IMG/VR virus record: IMGVR_UViG_3300037875_000660
Span: 1-27,756 of that record
Reading direction: 5' to 3' (one strand)
Length of the DNA: 27,756 nt
Source: a virus
A model generated the notes under the pieces. The model searched no databases, was not told where the DNA came from, and saw only the letters and a program-made list of their open reading frames with translations. Positions 1 through 5,065 of this stretch are shown here, piece after piece. A program made the translations under genes and the position numbers. The stretch's first letter is position 1. Each line of letters opens with the position of its first letter.

Positions 1-36
1 TACAGGTAGATTTAAAGCCTTTCCTTGGCTTGACAT
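1..36 (-). CDS. Partial small array protein, cut by the window edge
   Basis: The minus strand shows GAAAGGGG, six bases, then ATG at 36-34, and an open frame (MSSQGKALNLPV) running off the left edge. It is the eighteenth cassette of the leftward array: the same 5' stem-loop as its neighbours lies upstream at 75-119. The leader is longer than elsewhere and contains an 11-codon frame (39-74, MADKPNSIERG) that ends just before this start. Only 12 codons are visible, so no function can be given. Confidence 0.6.
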   Translation of the reverse strand, partial: MSSQGKALNLPV

Positions 37-74
37 ATTTAACCCCTTTCAATAGAGTTTGGCTTGTCTGCCAT

Positions 75-119
75 TGCGATAATCCCGGACCCCCAACGTG
101 GGAACCCATCGTTATCGCA
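75..119 (-). promoter_or_regulatory. Array 5' stem-loop 1 (long class)
   Basis: Outer arms TGCGATAA and TTATCGCA close a mostly paired 45-base rod. The inner part keeps the GGGTTCCC...GGGGG pattern of the long class. Unlike the other copies it is not directly followed by a Shine-Dalgarno site; about 30 bases intervene. Confidence 0.75.
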
Positions 120-148
120 TAAAATAAAAAGAAGAGAAATAAAAAAGA

Positions 149-172
149 ACCCACCCCCCGAAGGGGATGGGT
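149..172 (-). terminator. Terminator of the 121-residue Cys-pair gene
   Basis: ACCCACCCC pairs with GGGATGGGT around a CCGAA loop. On the minus strand it is followed by TTCTTTTTTATT, as expected for a factor-independent terminator of leftward transcripts. The plus-strand side also carries a short T tract, so it may work both ways. Confidence 0.8.
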
Positions 173-192
173 CTTTTTCGTAGAAATCGAGA

Positions 193-558
193 CTACGGCC
201 GAGCGTAGTACCGGAACGTGGGCCAGACGAATCCGGTCTTGAGCACCAAGTACCCCATTCGCTCGATGAGGTCATCGGCCTTCTCGAGGGCCATCTCATG
301 AACCCCGTGAATCATCTCGATGCGATCAGCGAACTGAGACTTGCTCTCATCCTTCTGCTGAACATCCTTCCGGTCACCGAGGTCGACTTTCCGGGACTTG
401 AAGATCCCGTCGCACGCCTTCTCGAAGAGGTGCTGGTAGAGATCATTTTCCGTCTCTGGGCACATGTAGTGAGTGTTGAGCACTTCACCGTTCTTGTCCC
501 TCTCCACCGGATCCGACAGTTCTGTCAAACAATTTGAGCACTGAATTTGAGTCTTCAT
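193..558 (-). CDS. Small array protein with N-terminal Cys pair, unknown function
   Basis: 121 residues, starting at 558 after GGGGAG with a three-base gap to ATG. Cysteines at 7 and 10 (CSNC), plus Cys33, suggest a metal-binding knuckle at the N terminus; a fourth ligand is not obvious. The remainder is charged and probably helical (residues 75-105) and ends in an aromatic/basic tail (FRYYARP). The stop codon lies in a six-pair hairpin: ACTACG at 192-197 with CGTAGT at 204-209. I recognise no family. Monocistronic by its bracketing stem-loop and terminator. Confidence 0.8.
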   Translation of the reverse strand: MKTQIQCSNCLTELSDPVERDKNGEVLNTHYMCPETENDLYQHLFEKACDGIFKSRKVDLGDRKDVQQKDESKSQFADRIEMIHGVHEMALEKADDLIERMGYLVLKTGFVWPTFRYYARP

Positions 559-576
559 AGACTCCCCTTTTCATGG

Positions 577-621
577 TGCGATATACGTGAGCCCCCAAAG
601 CGGGAACCCATCGTTATCGCA
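577..621 (-). promoter_or_regulatory. Array 5' stem-loop 2 (long class)
   Basis: Reading the minus strand, TGCGATA pairs with TATCGCA, then ACG with CGT, TGGG with CTCA and CCC with GGG around a GCTTT loop, with single-base bulges. It is followed at once by CCATGAAAAGGGGAG, the ribosome site of the next gene. Confidence 0.85.
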
Positions 622-649
622 TAAAATAAGAATGAGAGAATAAAAGAAA

Positions 650-673
650 ACCCACCCCCCTTAGGGGGTGGGT
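650..673 (-). terminator. Terminator of the 115-residue gene
   Basis: ACCCACCCCC and GGGGGTGGGT form ten pairs around a short loop, followed on the minus strand by TTTTCTTTTATT. Confidence 0.85.
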
Positions 674-695
674 AGTCTCTTGTGGGGAAGAAGCC

Positions 696-1043
696 TTACA
701 GCTTTCTCTTCCCCTTCATGTATTCGATCAGCAGGGCGGGAGCCTTGTGCTCCTCCCTGTTGATCACCTTGATCACCTTGCCGAGATACTCAGTGGTGAT
801 CTTGCCACCGAAGAGCCACTTCATGACTTCCTTCGCAACCTTCGGCTGGCGCGTTACTGCGCTCAGCATCTGGTTGATTTTGGTCAGCTGCGCGGTTTTC
901 TTCTCCGCGAGCAGAGCATCTTGCAGAGCTTTGCGGTCCGCTGCCTTCTTCTGCAGCCAAGCCCTCTGATCTTCATTCGCCTCGGCCGCATCCTTGTCGG
1001 AAATGGCCGGGACCCATACAGTACTTGGACGATCGAAGTTCAT
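696..1043 (-). CDS. Small helical basic array protein, unknown function
   Basis: 115 residues. I place the start at 1043 (MNFDRP), just after GAAAGAGAGAAG. A longer reading from 1085 would translate the regulatory stem-loop and is not believable. The middle (residues 18-60) is rich in Ala, Lys, Glu and Gln and looks like a long helix; the C-terminal half is basic (ends KGKRKL). The stop codon sits in the six-base apex of a strong hairpin, GGGGAAGA (684-691) with TCTTCCCC (707-714) plus an inner AGC/GCT. No family recognised. Confidence 0.78.
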   Translation of the reverse strand: MNFDRPSTVWVPAISDKDAAEANEDQRAWLQKKAADRKALQDALLAEKKTAQLTKINQMLSAVTRQPKVAKEVMKWLFGGKITTEYLGKVIKVINREEHKAPALLIEYMKGKRKL

Positions 1044-1063
1044 AACTTCTCTCTTTCCATGAG

Positions 1064-1108
1064 TGCGATATACGCGAGCCCCCAACGTGGGAACCCATCG
1101 TTATCGCG
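1064..1108 (-). promoter_or_regulatory. Array 5' stem-loop 3 (long class)
   Basis: The same rod as its neighbour, with a CG step added at the base (ATGCGCGATAACG). The inner arm reads CTCGCG instead of CTCACG. Confidence 0.8.
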
Positions 1109-1138
1109 CATAAAAAGAATAAGAGAATATAAAAAAGA

Positions 1139-1160
1139 ACCCACCCCCGAAGGGGTGGGT
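1139..1160 (-). terminator. Terminator of the 125-residue gene
   Basis: ACCCACCCC and GGGGTGGGT pair around CGAA. The minus-strand tail is TTCTTTTTTATATT. Confidence 0.85.
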
Positions 1161-1182
1161 CTTTGTCATCTCGAGTCACCGT

Positions 1183-1560
1183 TCACCGTTCAAGACCGTC
1201 GAGTTTCTCCGCCTTCTCTAGAAGATCCAGAGATAACGTGCAATCGAACATCGCAATGTTCTTTATTGCTGCCGGCAATCTCCTAATGAACTCATCGGGC
1301 GAGTTTGCACCCATCCGATTGATGATAGTGCGGACCTCTTCGAGGTTTACCTCAACGAAAGAGGTAATCCCTGGCTCTCTCTCAACCAGGGTTGGCATCA
1401 GCCAGACTTCGAAATTGCGGTCGAAGCTTTTCGCGACGACTACTTCCACGAAGATCGTTTCGCCAATGCACCCTACTTCTAGGGGCCGCTCATCTATGAA
1501 CGCATAGATAGGCGACCTCCTCGGCCAAACTAGAGACAGTAGCTTAGTCAGAATACGCAT
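1183..1560 (-). CDS. Small acidic array protein, unknown function
   Basis: 125 residues, starting at 1560 (MRILTK) six bases after an AGGAG core. It has a short hydrophobic/basic N terminus (residues 1-15), then alternating hydrophobic strands (ETIFVEVVVAKSF) and a helical, acidic C-terminal half (LDLLEKAEKLDGLER). It has two cysteines and no recognisable motif. The stop lies in a loop closed by CTCGA (1170-1174) and TCGAG (1199-1203), one of the weaker stop hairpins of the array. Confidence 0.78.
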   Translation of the reverse strand: MRILTKLLSLVWPRRSPIYAFIDERPLEVGCIGETIFVEVVVAKSFDRNFEVWLMPTLVEREPGITSFVEVNLEEVRTIINRMGANSPDEFIRRLPAAIKNIAMFDCTLSLDLLEKAEKLDGLER

Positions 1561-1580
1561 AGTATTCTCCTTTCCTTGGA

Positions 1581-1624
1581 TGCGATAATCCCAGGCCCCA
1601 AAGCGGGAACCCATCGTTATCGCA
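1581..1624 (-). promoter_or_regulatory. Array 5' stem-loop 4 (long class)
   Basis: Outer arms TGCGATAA/TTATCGCA. The inner 3' arm is CCTGGGA rather than CTCACGTA. It is followed by CCAAGGAAAGGAGAA, a linker type shared with the 31-residue gene at 5376. Confidence 0.82.
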
Positions 1625-1651
1625 TAAAAAAAGAAATGAGAATAAAAAAGA

Positions 1652-1675
1652 GCCCTACCCCCGAAGGGGTAGGGT
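1652..1675 (-). terminator. Terminator of the 54-residue membrane gene
   Basis: CCCTACCCC and GGGGTAGGG pair around CGAA. The A-T pair inside the stem is moved relative to the CCCACCCC copies, with its partner changed too. Minus-strand tail CTCTTTTTTATTC. Confidence 0.85.
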
Positions 1676-1698
1676 CTTCTTGAGATGTAGCGATTAAG

Positions 1699-1863
1699 CT
1701 ACTTCTTCGTGAGGTGATGTTTCACCCCATCGATTCTGCGCGCCAACCTGACGATCTCCTGCTTGGAGAACTCAGGCTTCCCTGAAGACTTCTTCTCCAG
1801 AGCATCGATCCTGCAAAAGAGCAGGAAGTTGACCACGACCAGTGCGATGACCATGATTTCCAT
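1699..1863 (-). CDS. Single-pass membrane microprotein
   Basis: 54 residues, starting at 1863 (MEIMVIAL) after GGAGG. Residues 3-17 (IMVIALVVVNFLLFC) form one membrane helix at the very N terminus. It is followed by a basic, soluble tail rich in Lys and Arg, presumably on the cytoplasmic side if the N terminus faces out. It has no lipobox and no recognised family. The stop codon is in the 3' arm of GTAGC/GCTAC (1687-1702), whose loop is shared in sequence with the next cassette's 3' region. Confidence 0.75.
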   Translation of the reverse strand: MEIMVIALVVVNFLLFCRIDALEKKSSGKPEFSKQEIVRLARRIDGVKHHLTKK

Positions 1864-1881
1864 GGTGCCTCCGTTTCTTGG

Positions 1882-1904
1882 TGCCATAACCCAACGTTAT
1901 GGCA
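1882..1904 (-). promoter_or_regulatory. Array 5' stem-loop 5 (short class)
   Basis: A perfect nine-pair stem, TGCCATAAC with GTTATGGCA, around a five-base loop. It is followed by CCAAGAAACGGAGG. Confidence 0.85.
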
Positions 1905-1931
1905 TATAAAAAAAGAAAATGATAAAAGAAA

Positions 1932-1953
1932 ACCCACCCCCGAAGGGGTGGGT
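1932..1953 (-). terminator. Terminator of the 201-residue gene
   Basis: ACCCACCCC and GGGGTGGGT pair around CGAA. Minus-strand tail TTTTCTTTTATC. Confidence 0.85.
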
Positions 1954-1971
1954 GATCTTGGGATGTAGCGA

Positions 1972-2577
1972 TTAAGAAGAATCGCGTCTACCTTGGCACC
2001 AGGAATAATTGGACTTTGAAGTCCAATACATCCAAGTACTCAGGTACCGAGAGAAACTCTCCCGGATCGAGCCACTGTCGTCGGCGGGAAGATTCCCAAT
2101 CATCGGTTGGGAAACCGATAACTTCCATGCTTCTTCCACATGGCATCCCTTGGAGGCGTCGAGCACTGGCTTGTCCAGCACTACTTTGCTCGCCTTGAGA
2201 GTTGCTCCCGATCCGCTTTCAAAGCAGACTGAGACGCAATTCTCTTCGGTGAGTTCATCCCACACCTCGTCAAATCCTTCGCCTTCAGCCTCTGCGAAAG
2301 TCTTGACGAGATCTTCGTCAAGGACTGAGAAGTCCCGGCCACCGGTCCATGCTCCAGACCGGCTGGGGTACACAGCATCTTCTCGGGGGAGTTCCCCTTC
2401 GAAGAGCTTTCCGACATCCGTGTGTGCCGCGAATACACGACATACACATGCCCAGGAAACCACTGCCTCAAACAGAAGACATCGCAGTGGCAAGCCTTCC
2501 CTTCTGAGCTTCCTTGTCGATACTGTATCTGGCGTTGAGACCAGACCCTCCGACTGCTCTACAGAAAATGTTGACAT
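1972..2577 (-). CDS. Largest array protein, acidic, reading frame uncertain at 5' end
   Basis: 201 residues from an ATG at 2577, nine bases after AAAGG, the longest gap in the array; an ATG at 2595 is an alternative. Residues 60-130 (GKLFEGELPRED through DELTEENCVSVCF) are clearly protein-like and acidic. The first 60 codons look less typical than those of the overlapping frame (DVNIFCRAVGGSGLNARYS), so a frameshift near 2470 is possible. The stop lies in a hairpin, GTAG-CGATT with AATCG-CTAC (1965-1991). No family recognised. Confidence 0.6.
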   Translation of the reverse strand: MSTFSVEQSEGLVSTPDTVSTRKLRREGLPLRCLLFEAVVSWACVCRVFAAHTDVGKLFEGELPREDAVYPSRSGAWTGGRDFSVLDEDLVKTFAEAEGEGFDEVWDELTEENCVSVCFESGSGATLKASKVVLDKPVLDASKGCHVEEAWKLSVSQPMIGNLPADDSGSIRESFSRYLSTWMYWTSKSNYSWCQGRRDSS

Positions 2578-2597
2578 CAGAGTATACCTTTCCATGG

Positions 2598-2642
2598 TGC
2601 GATATACGTGAGCCCCCAACGCGGGAACCCATCGTTATCGCA
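2598..2642 (-). promoter_or_regulatory. Array 5' stem-loop 6 (long class)
   Basis: Outer arms TGCGATA/TATCGCA. The apical loop reads GCGTT where most copies have GCTTT. Confidence 0.85.
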
Positions 2643-2670
2643 TAAAATAAGAATGAGAGAATAAAAAAAG

Positions 2671-2692
2671 ACCCCACCCGTAAGGGTGAGGT
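2671..2692 (-). terminator. Terminator of the 59-residue zinc-knuckle gene
   Basis: ACCCCACCC and GGGTGAGGT pair around GTAA with one mismatch. Minus-strand tail CTTTTTTTATTC. Confidence 0.82.
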
Positions 2693-2698
2693 CTATTG

Positions 2699-2878
2699 TC
2701 ACTCAGGAGAAAGTTCATCTCTCCATGCCTCCGTGAGGGAGAACTTGCACAGCTGACAAAGGATTACACCCCTTGCCCGGCGCTCTCCCTCTACCTCGAG
2801 GGGGTCGTAACCGTTCCCGTCGTCCAACCCGAGCTTTTTTTCGCAGTCATCGCAGAGAAGCTTGTCTTCTTCTTCCAT
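2699..2878 (-). CDS. Two-knuckle (CxxC...CxxC) zinc-ribbon-like microprotein
   Basis: 59 residues, starting at 2878 six bases after AAAGGA. Cys9-x2-Cys12 (CDDC) and Cys41-x2-Cys44 (CQLC) are the arrangement of a small zinc ribbon, so zinc binding is a fair inference. The N terminus is acidic (MEEEDK) and the linker is rich in Gly and Asp. Such ribbons often touch nucleic acid or RNA polymerase, but nothing here shows the partner. The stop is at the base of an imperfect CTCA-GGAG/CTCC-TGAG hairpin. Confidence 0.75.
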   Translation of the reverse strand: MEEEDKLLCDDCEKKLGLDDGNGYDPLEVEGERRARGVILCQLCKFSLTEAWRDELSPE

Positions 2879-2893
2879 TAGATTTCCTTTCTA

Positions 2894-2936
2894 GCGATAT
2901 ACGTGAGCCCCCAAAGCGGGAACCCATCGTTATCGC
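2894..2936 (-). promoter_or_regulatory. Array 5' stem-loop 7 (long class)
   Basis: GCGATA/TATCGC outer arms, with the extra CG step at the base as in copy 3. It is followed by TAGAAAGGAAATCTA, a linker shared with copies 8, 10 and 14. Confidence 0.82.
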
Positions 2937-2965
2937 GCATAAAAAGAATGAGAGAATAAAAGAAA

Positions 2966-2987
2966 ACCCACCCCCGAAGGGGTGGGT
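2966..2987 (-). terminator. Terminator of the 91-residue gene
   Basis: ACCCACCCC and GGGGTGGGT pair around CGAA. Minus-strand tail TTTTCTTTTATTC. Confidence 0.85.
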
Positions 2988-2992
2988 CTTTG

Positions 2993-3268
2993 TCACCCCT
3001 TGTGCTTATACAAGGGGCAAATCTTCTCGCCTTCAAGCTGTCCAGCGACACCGGCCGACACCAGATACTTGGTGCGCAGCCAGACGGCCTGCGAGAACAG
3101 GCTATCTGGGACTTCAGCATTCGCTGTACATCCCACGACGACCGGTCGTCCAGCGACACCCCGCCACAGCACTGACACCATCCCCGTCTCTTCGCGGAGG
3201 GCGCAGCTTTCGCAGGGAATCTTCCCTCCTACGAAGTCGTTCGCTGTCAACATACCATCGATTGGCAT
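2993..3268 (-). CDS. Small Cys-containing array protein, unknown function
   Basis: 91 residues, starting at 3268 (MPIDGM) after AAAGGA. It has CESC at residues 19-22, a further Cys at 48 and one near the C terminus (KICPLYKHKG), so four cysteines could form a metal site. Residues 30-48 look like beta strands (MVSVLWRGVAGRPVVVGC). A perfect eight-pair hairpin, CCCCTTGT (2996-3003) with ACAAGGGG (3010-3017), lies immediately before the stop codon in the mRNA. No family recognised. Confidence 0.75.
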   Translation of the reverse strand: MPIDGMLTANDFVGGKIPCESCALREETGMVSVLWRGVAGRPVVVGCTANAEVPDSLFSQAVWLRTKYLVSAGVAGQLEGEKICPLYKHKG

Positions 3269-3285
3269 AACAGATTTCCTTTCTG

Positions 3286-3327
3286 GCGATACGTGAGCCC
3301 CCAAAGCGGGAACCCATCGTTATCGCA
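3286..3327 (-). promoter_or_regulatory. Array 5' stem-loop 8 (long class)
   Basis: As copy 7, but two bases shorter in the 3' arm (CACGTATCGCC). This removes the bulge seen in copies 2, 6 and 7. Confidence 0.82.
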
Positions 3328-3356
3328 TAAAAAAAGAAATGAGAGAATAAAAAAGA

Positions 3357-3380
3357 GCCCTACCCCCGAAGGGGTAGGGT
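3357..3380 (-). terminator. Terminator of the coiled-coil gene
   Basis: CCCTACCCC and GGGGTAGGG pair around CGAA, the same variant as at 1652. Minus-strand tail CTCTTTTTTATTC. Confidence 0.85.
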
Positions 3381-3388
3381 CTTCTAAG

Positions 3389-3571
3389 CTACTTCTGAAT
3401 CGACTGCTGAATCGACTGCAGCTTTTCCCACAGCTTATCGATGTAGGCGCCTTGCTTGTCAATCAGCGCCTCCTGATCCTTGATCAGTGCTTCCTGCTTT
3501 CTGAGCAGGGCACTCTGATCCTTGATCAGGCGATCCTGGTCCACCATCAAGTCGACACGTTCGTTGGCCAT
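3389..3571 (-). CDS. Near-pure heptad-repeat coiled-coil microprotein
   Basis: 60 residues, starting at 3571 five bases after AGGAGG. From residue 8 to the end it is a run of seven-residue units (LIKDQSA, LLRKQEA, LIKDQEA, LIDKQGA, YIDKLWE), with hydrophobic a/d positions and charged or Gln positions elsewhere. This predicts a parallel coiled coil, probably a dimer or trimer. It has no other domain, so it is likely an oligomerisation partner or a decoy for a host coiled coil; that role is inference. The underlying DNA is repetitive. The stop is in AAGCT/AGCTT. Confidence 0.82.
   Translation of the reverse strand: MANERVDLMVDQDRLIKDQSALLRKQEALIKDQEALIDKQGAYIDKLWEKLQSIQQSIQK
3395..3418. repeat. 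12-base tandem duplication at the end of the coiled-coil gene
   Basis: CTGAATCGACTG occurs twice head to tail. It encodes the repeated SIQQ-like end of the coiled coil. Confidence 0.85.
3473..3529. repeat. Direct repeats under the heptads
   Basis: CTGATCCTTGATCAG occurs at 3473-3487 and again at 3515-3529. The offset is 42 bases, exactly two heptads, which points to growth of the gene by unit duplication. Confidence 0.85.
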
Positions 3572-3590
3572 GATGGCCTCCTTTTCTTGG

Positions 3591-3638
3591 TGCCATTAAA
3601 CCCGTGAGTCCCCACCATGGGAACCCACCGTTATGGCA
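3591..3638 (-). promoter_or_regulatory. Array 5' stem-loop 9 (long class)
   Basis: TGCCAT/ATGGCA outer arms. The inner stem GTGGGTTCCC with GGGGACTCAC makes ten pairs including two G-T, around an ATGGT loop. This is the most stable copy. Confidence 0.85.
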
Positions 3639-3664
3639 TATGAAAATAAATAGAATAAAAAAGA

Positions 3665-3688
3665 ACTCACTCTCCGAAGAGAGTGAGT
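3665..3688 (-). terminator. Terminator of the 46-residue basic gene
   Basis: ACTCACTCTC and GAGAGTGAGT form ten perfect pairs around CGAA. The stem sequence differs from the CCCACCCC type at several positions, each with its partner changed. A second hairpin, ACCAGCA/TGCTGGT (3694-3723), lies between it and the stop codon. Confidence 0.85.
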
Positions 3689-3747
3689 CTTTTACCAGCA
3701 CCTGAGGGAGAAACCCTGCTGGTTAGGTTCCGACAGAAAAGCCTAAA

Positions 3748-3888
3748 TTAGGCCGGACTGCGGGCAGCCTTTTTCTTGGCTTGCTCGCCGTTCGCCGCCG
3801 AAGAAGACTTCTTCACGCGCTTGGCTTTGTTGGCCTGCGTGTGGGCCAGTCTTTCGGCCGGCGTCCAGTCCGAGTGGGACCTTGGCAT
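3748..3888 (-). CDS. Highly basic Lys/Ala-rich microprotein
   Basis: 46 residues, starting at 3888 (MPRSHSDW) after AAAGGA. From residue 14 on it is dominated by Lys, Arg, Ala, Gln and Ser (KAKRVKKSSS, QAKKKAARSPA), which suggests a disordered or nucleic-acid-binding peptide. It has no hydrophobic core. The stop is within the short palindrome GCCTAAATTAGGC (3741-3753). Function unknown; a DNA- or RNA-binding role is only inferred from charge. Confidence 0.72.
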   Translation of the reverse strand: MPRSHSDWTPAERLAHTQANKAKRVKKSSSAANGEQAKKKAARSPA

Positions 3889-3905
3889 AGTAGATTTCCT
3901 TTCTA

Positions 3906-3947
3906 GCCATGCTGATGCCTCCCACCATGGGAACCCAGCGTTATGGC
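3906..3947 (-). promoter_or_regulatory. Array 5' stem-loop 10 (long class)
   Basis: GCCAT/ATGGC, then GCTG/CAGC, then CCCA/TGGG. The second stem segment replaces the ACG/CGT segment of the GCGAT copies. Confidence 0.82.
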
Positions 3948-3973
3948 ATAAAATAAGAATAAGAATAAAAAAG

Positions 3974-4001
3974 AACCCCACCCCCCGAAGGGGATGGAGT
4001 T
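3974..4001 (-). terminator. Terminator of the 83-residue gene
   Basis: AACCCCACCC with GGGATGGAGTT, with two mismatches and a CCCGAA loop. Minus-strand tail CTTTTTTATTC. Confidence 0.8.
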
Positions 4002-4021
4002 CTTTGGCAAAGAGAGGCTGC

Positions 4022-4273
4022 CTATCTCTTGATACGAGACAGCCTCTTTACGGCCCAACTCGCCACTCGCAGGACTGCGAGTTCGATCTTGTCTCTCGAG
4101 ACAAGATCCTCGAGCCGTAAGATAGTCTCCTCGTTGAGAGAGACTATCTCACGTTCATGTGTTACTGCAAGGGCTCTGATCAGCCCTCGCAGTCGCCCGA
4201 TCTCCTCCACGGAAAGTCGGCTATAGCCAACGATCTTCAGGAGGTTCTGAACGTCCTCAGAGGGGGCACCCAT
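4022..4273 (-). CDS. Small helical array protein, unknown function
   Basis: 83 residues, starting at 4273 (MGAPSED) after GGAGGAGCC. It is probably all helix, with leucine-rich amphipathic segments (EEIGRLRGLIRALAV and KIELAVLRVASWAVKRL). It is cysteine-free and has a strongly basic C terminus (RLSRIKR). The stop falls in the bulge of a 12-pair hairpin, AGAGGCTG (4013-4020) with CAGCCTCT (4040-4047) plus TCTC/GAGA inside. No family recognised. Confidence 0.78.
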   Translation of the reverse strand: MGAPSEDVQNLLKIVGYSRLSVEEIGRLRGLIRALAVTHEREIVSLNEETILRLEDLVSRDKIELAVLRVASWAVKRLSRIKR

Positions 4274-4292
4274 GGCTCCTCCGTTCCTTGGT

Positions 4293-4340
4293 TGCCATTC
4301 AACCCGTGAGTCCCCACCATGGGAACCCACCGTTATGGCA
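4293..4340 (-). promoter_or_regulatory. Array 5' stem-loop 11 (long class)
   Basis: Nearly identical to copy 9. One base differs in the outer 3' segment (GGGTTGAATGGC against GGGTTTAATGGC). Confidence 0.85.
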
Positions 4341-4367
4341 TAGAAAGAGAAATGAGAATAAAAGAAA

Positions 4368-4389
4368 ACCCACCCCCGAAGGGGTGGGT
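4368..4389 (-). terminator. Terminator of the 53-residue gene
   Basis: ACCCACCCC and GGGGTGGGT pair around CGAA. Minus-strand tail TTTTCTTTTATTC. Confidence 0.85.
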
Positions 4390-4418
4390 GATCTTGGGAC
4401 TGGTGATCTAGGGACTAG
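4389..4418. repeat. 15-base tandem repeat at a stop codon
   Basis: TGATCTTGGGACTGG is followed directly by TGATCTAGGGACTAG. Each copy can pair with TCCCAGATC at 4451-4459, so the stop-codon hairpin of this gene has two alternative arms. Confidence 0.75.
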
Positions 4419-4576
4419 TGGCTGCCGCCGTGCAGGTCCACCTTCACGTATCCCAGATCCTTTACGATTTCGAGCACTTCTGTCCAAGAAAGAAACAACT
4501 TATGGTGTTTCTTCTTGTAGGACTCGATCACGGAGATGAACTCTAGTTCATCTGCGCTCAGTGACTTGGGCTTCAT
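4415..4576 (-). CDS. Small array protein with basic/His patch, unknown function
   Basis: 53 residues, starting at 4576 five bases after AGGAGG. The order is an acidic N-terminal helix (SLSADELEFISVIESY), a KKKHHK patch, then an amphipathic segment (WTEVLEIVKDLGYVKVDL), ending HGGSH. The pattern resembles a small helical domain, but I cannot assign a family. Its leader, from stem-loop to start codon, is almost identical to that of the next gene to the right. Confidence 0.75.
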   Translation of the reverse strand: MKPKSLSADELEFISVIESYKKKHHKLFLSWTEVLEIVKDLGYVKVDLHGGSH

Positions 4577-4596
4577 AGAGCCCTCCTTTTCTTAGA

Positions 4597-4617
4597 GCCA
4601 TAACCCAGCGTTATGGC
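4597..4617 (-). promoter_or_regulatory. Array 5' stem-loop 12 (short class)
   Basis: Perfect eight-pair stem GCCATAAC/GTTATGGC around a five-base loop. It is followed by TAAGAAAAGGAGG. Confidence 0.85.
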
Positions 4618-4645
4618 ATATAAATAAGAAGAGAATAAAAAAGAA

Positions 4646-4669
4646 CTCCACCCCCCGGAGGGGGTGGAG
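4646..4669 (-). terminator. Terminator of the 76-residue gene
   Basis: CTCCACCCCC and GGGGGTGGAG form ten perfect pairs around CGGA. Minus-strand tail TTCTTTTTTATTC. Confidence 0.85.
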
Positions 4670-4689
4670 CTGAGGATAGTGATCTCAGG

Positions 4690-4920
4690 TTAGCTAGACC
4701 TGAAGATCACTAGCACCGGGTAGTGCATGCGAGGAAGGAGTTCGTAAGTTCTCCTTCCCCCCGCTGCGATAGTCTTGGTTTTGAACCCTTTCAGGTTTCG
4801 ATCCAAGTACTGATCGCATTCCCCAAGGAACTTTTTAAGCTCCTTGGAGGTCCCCTCAAACTCTTCGCGGATGTCTGTTTCTCCGCCGAGTCCGAGGAAT
4901 TGGGCTTTGAAATGTTTCAT
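4690..4920 (-). CDS. Small alpha/beta array protein, unknown function
   Basis: 76 residues, starting at 4920 (MKHFKAQF) after AGGAGG. A strand-like start is followed by a charged helix (residues 18-45), a basic segment and a final strand (YPVLVIFRSS). Its stop codon is at the apex of the strongest stop hairpin of the array: nine pairs TAGTGATCT/AGATCACTA plus five pairs CAGGT/ACCTG, loop of seven, 4677-4712. No family recognised. Confidence 0.78.
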   Translation of the reverse strand: MKHFKAQFLGLGGETDIREEFEGTSKELKKFLGECDQYLDRNLKGFKTKTIAAGGRRTYELLPRMHYPVLVIFRSS

Positions 4921-4940
4921 AGAGCCCTCCTTTTCTTGGA

Positions 4941-4961
4941 GCCATAACCCAACGTTATGGC
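4941..4961 (-). promoter_or_regulatory. Array 5' stem-loop 13 (short class)
   Basis: GCCATAAC/GTTATGGC stem, loop GTTGG. It differs from copy 12 only in one loop base and the flank. Confidence 0.85.
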
Positions 4962-4988
4962 ATATAATAAGAATGAGAATAAAAAAGA

Positions 4989-5012
4989 ACTCACTCTCCG
5001 AAGAGAGTGAGT
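4989..5012 (-). terminator. Terminator of the 61-residue gene
   Basis: ACTCACTCTC/GAGAGTGAGT around CGAA, the same stem as at 3665. Minus-strand tail TTCTTTTTTATTC. Confidence 0.85.
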
Positions 5013-5065
5013 CTTTGCCATTTTCTGTTCCCAGGCATGGCTGCCCGGCAAGAAGCAGGGGAGGA

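Noticed and set aside
39-299. 86-codon minus-strand frame over the leftmost terminator and stem-loop
   Set aside because: It translates the regulatory elements and starts inside the neighbouring gene. Only its last 11 codons are noted, as a possible leader frame.
747-1286. 179-codon plus-strand frame across two array cassettes
   Set aside because: It reads through a terminator, a stem-loop and two minus-strand genes and has no ribosome site.
2009-2611. 200-codon plus-strand frame opposite the largest array gene
   Set aside because: Ser/Thr/Pro-rich composition typical of an antisense shadow; the minus-strand frame has the cassette signals. The doubt about that gene's 5' frame does not help this one.
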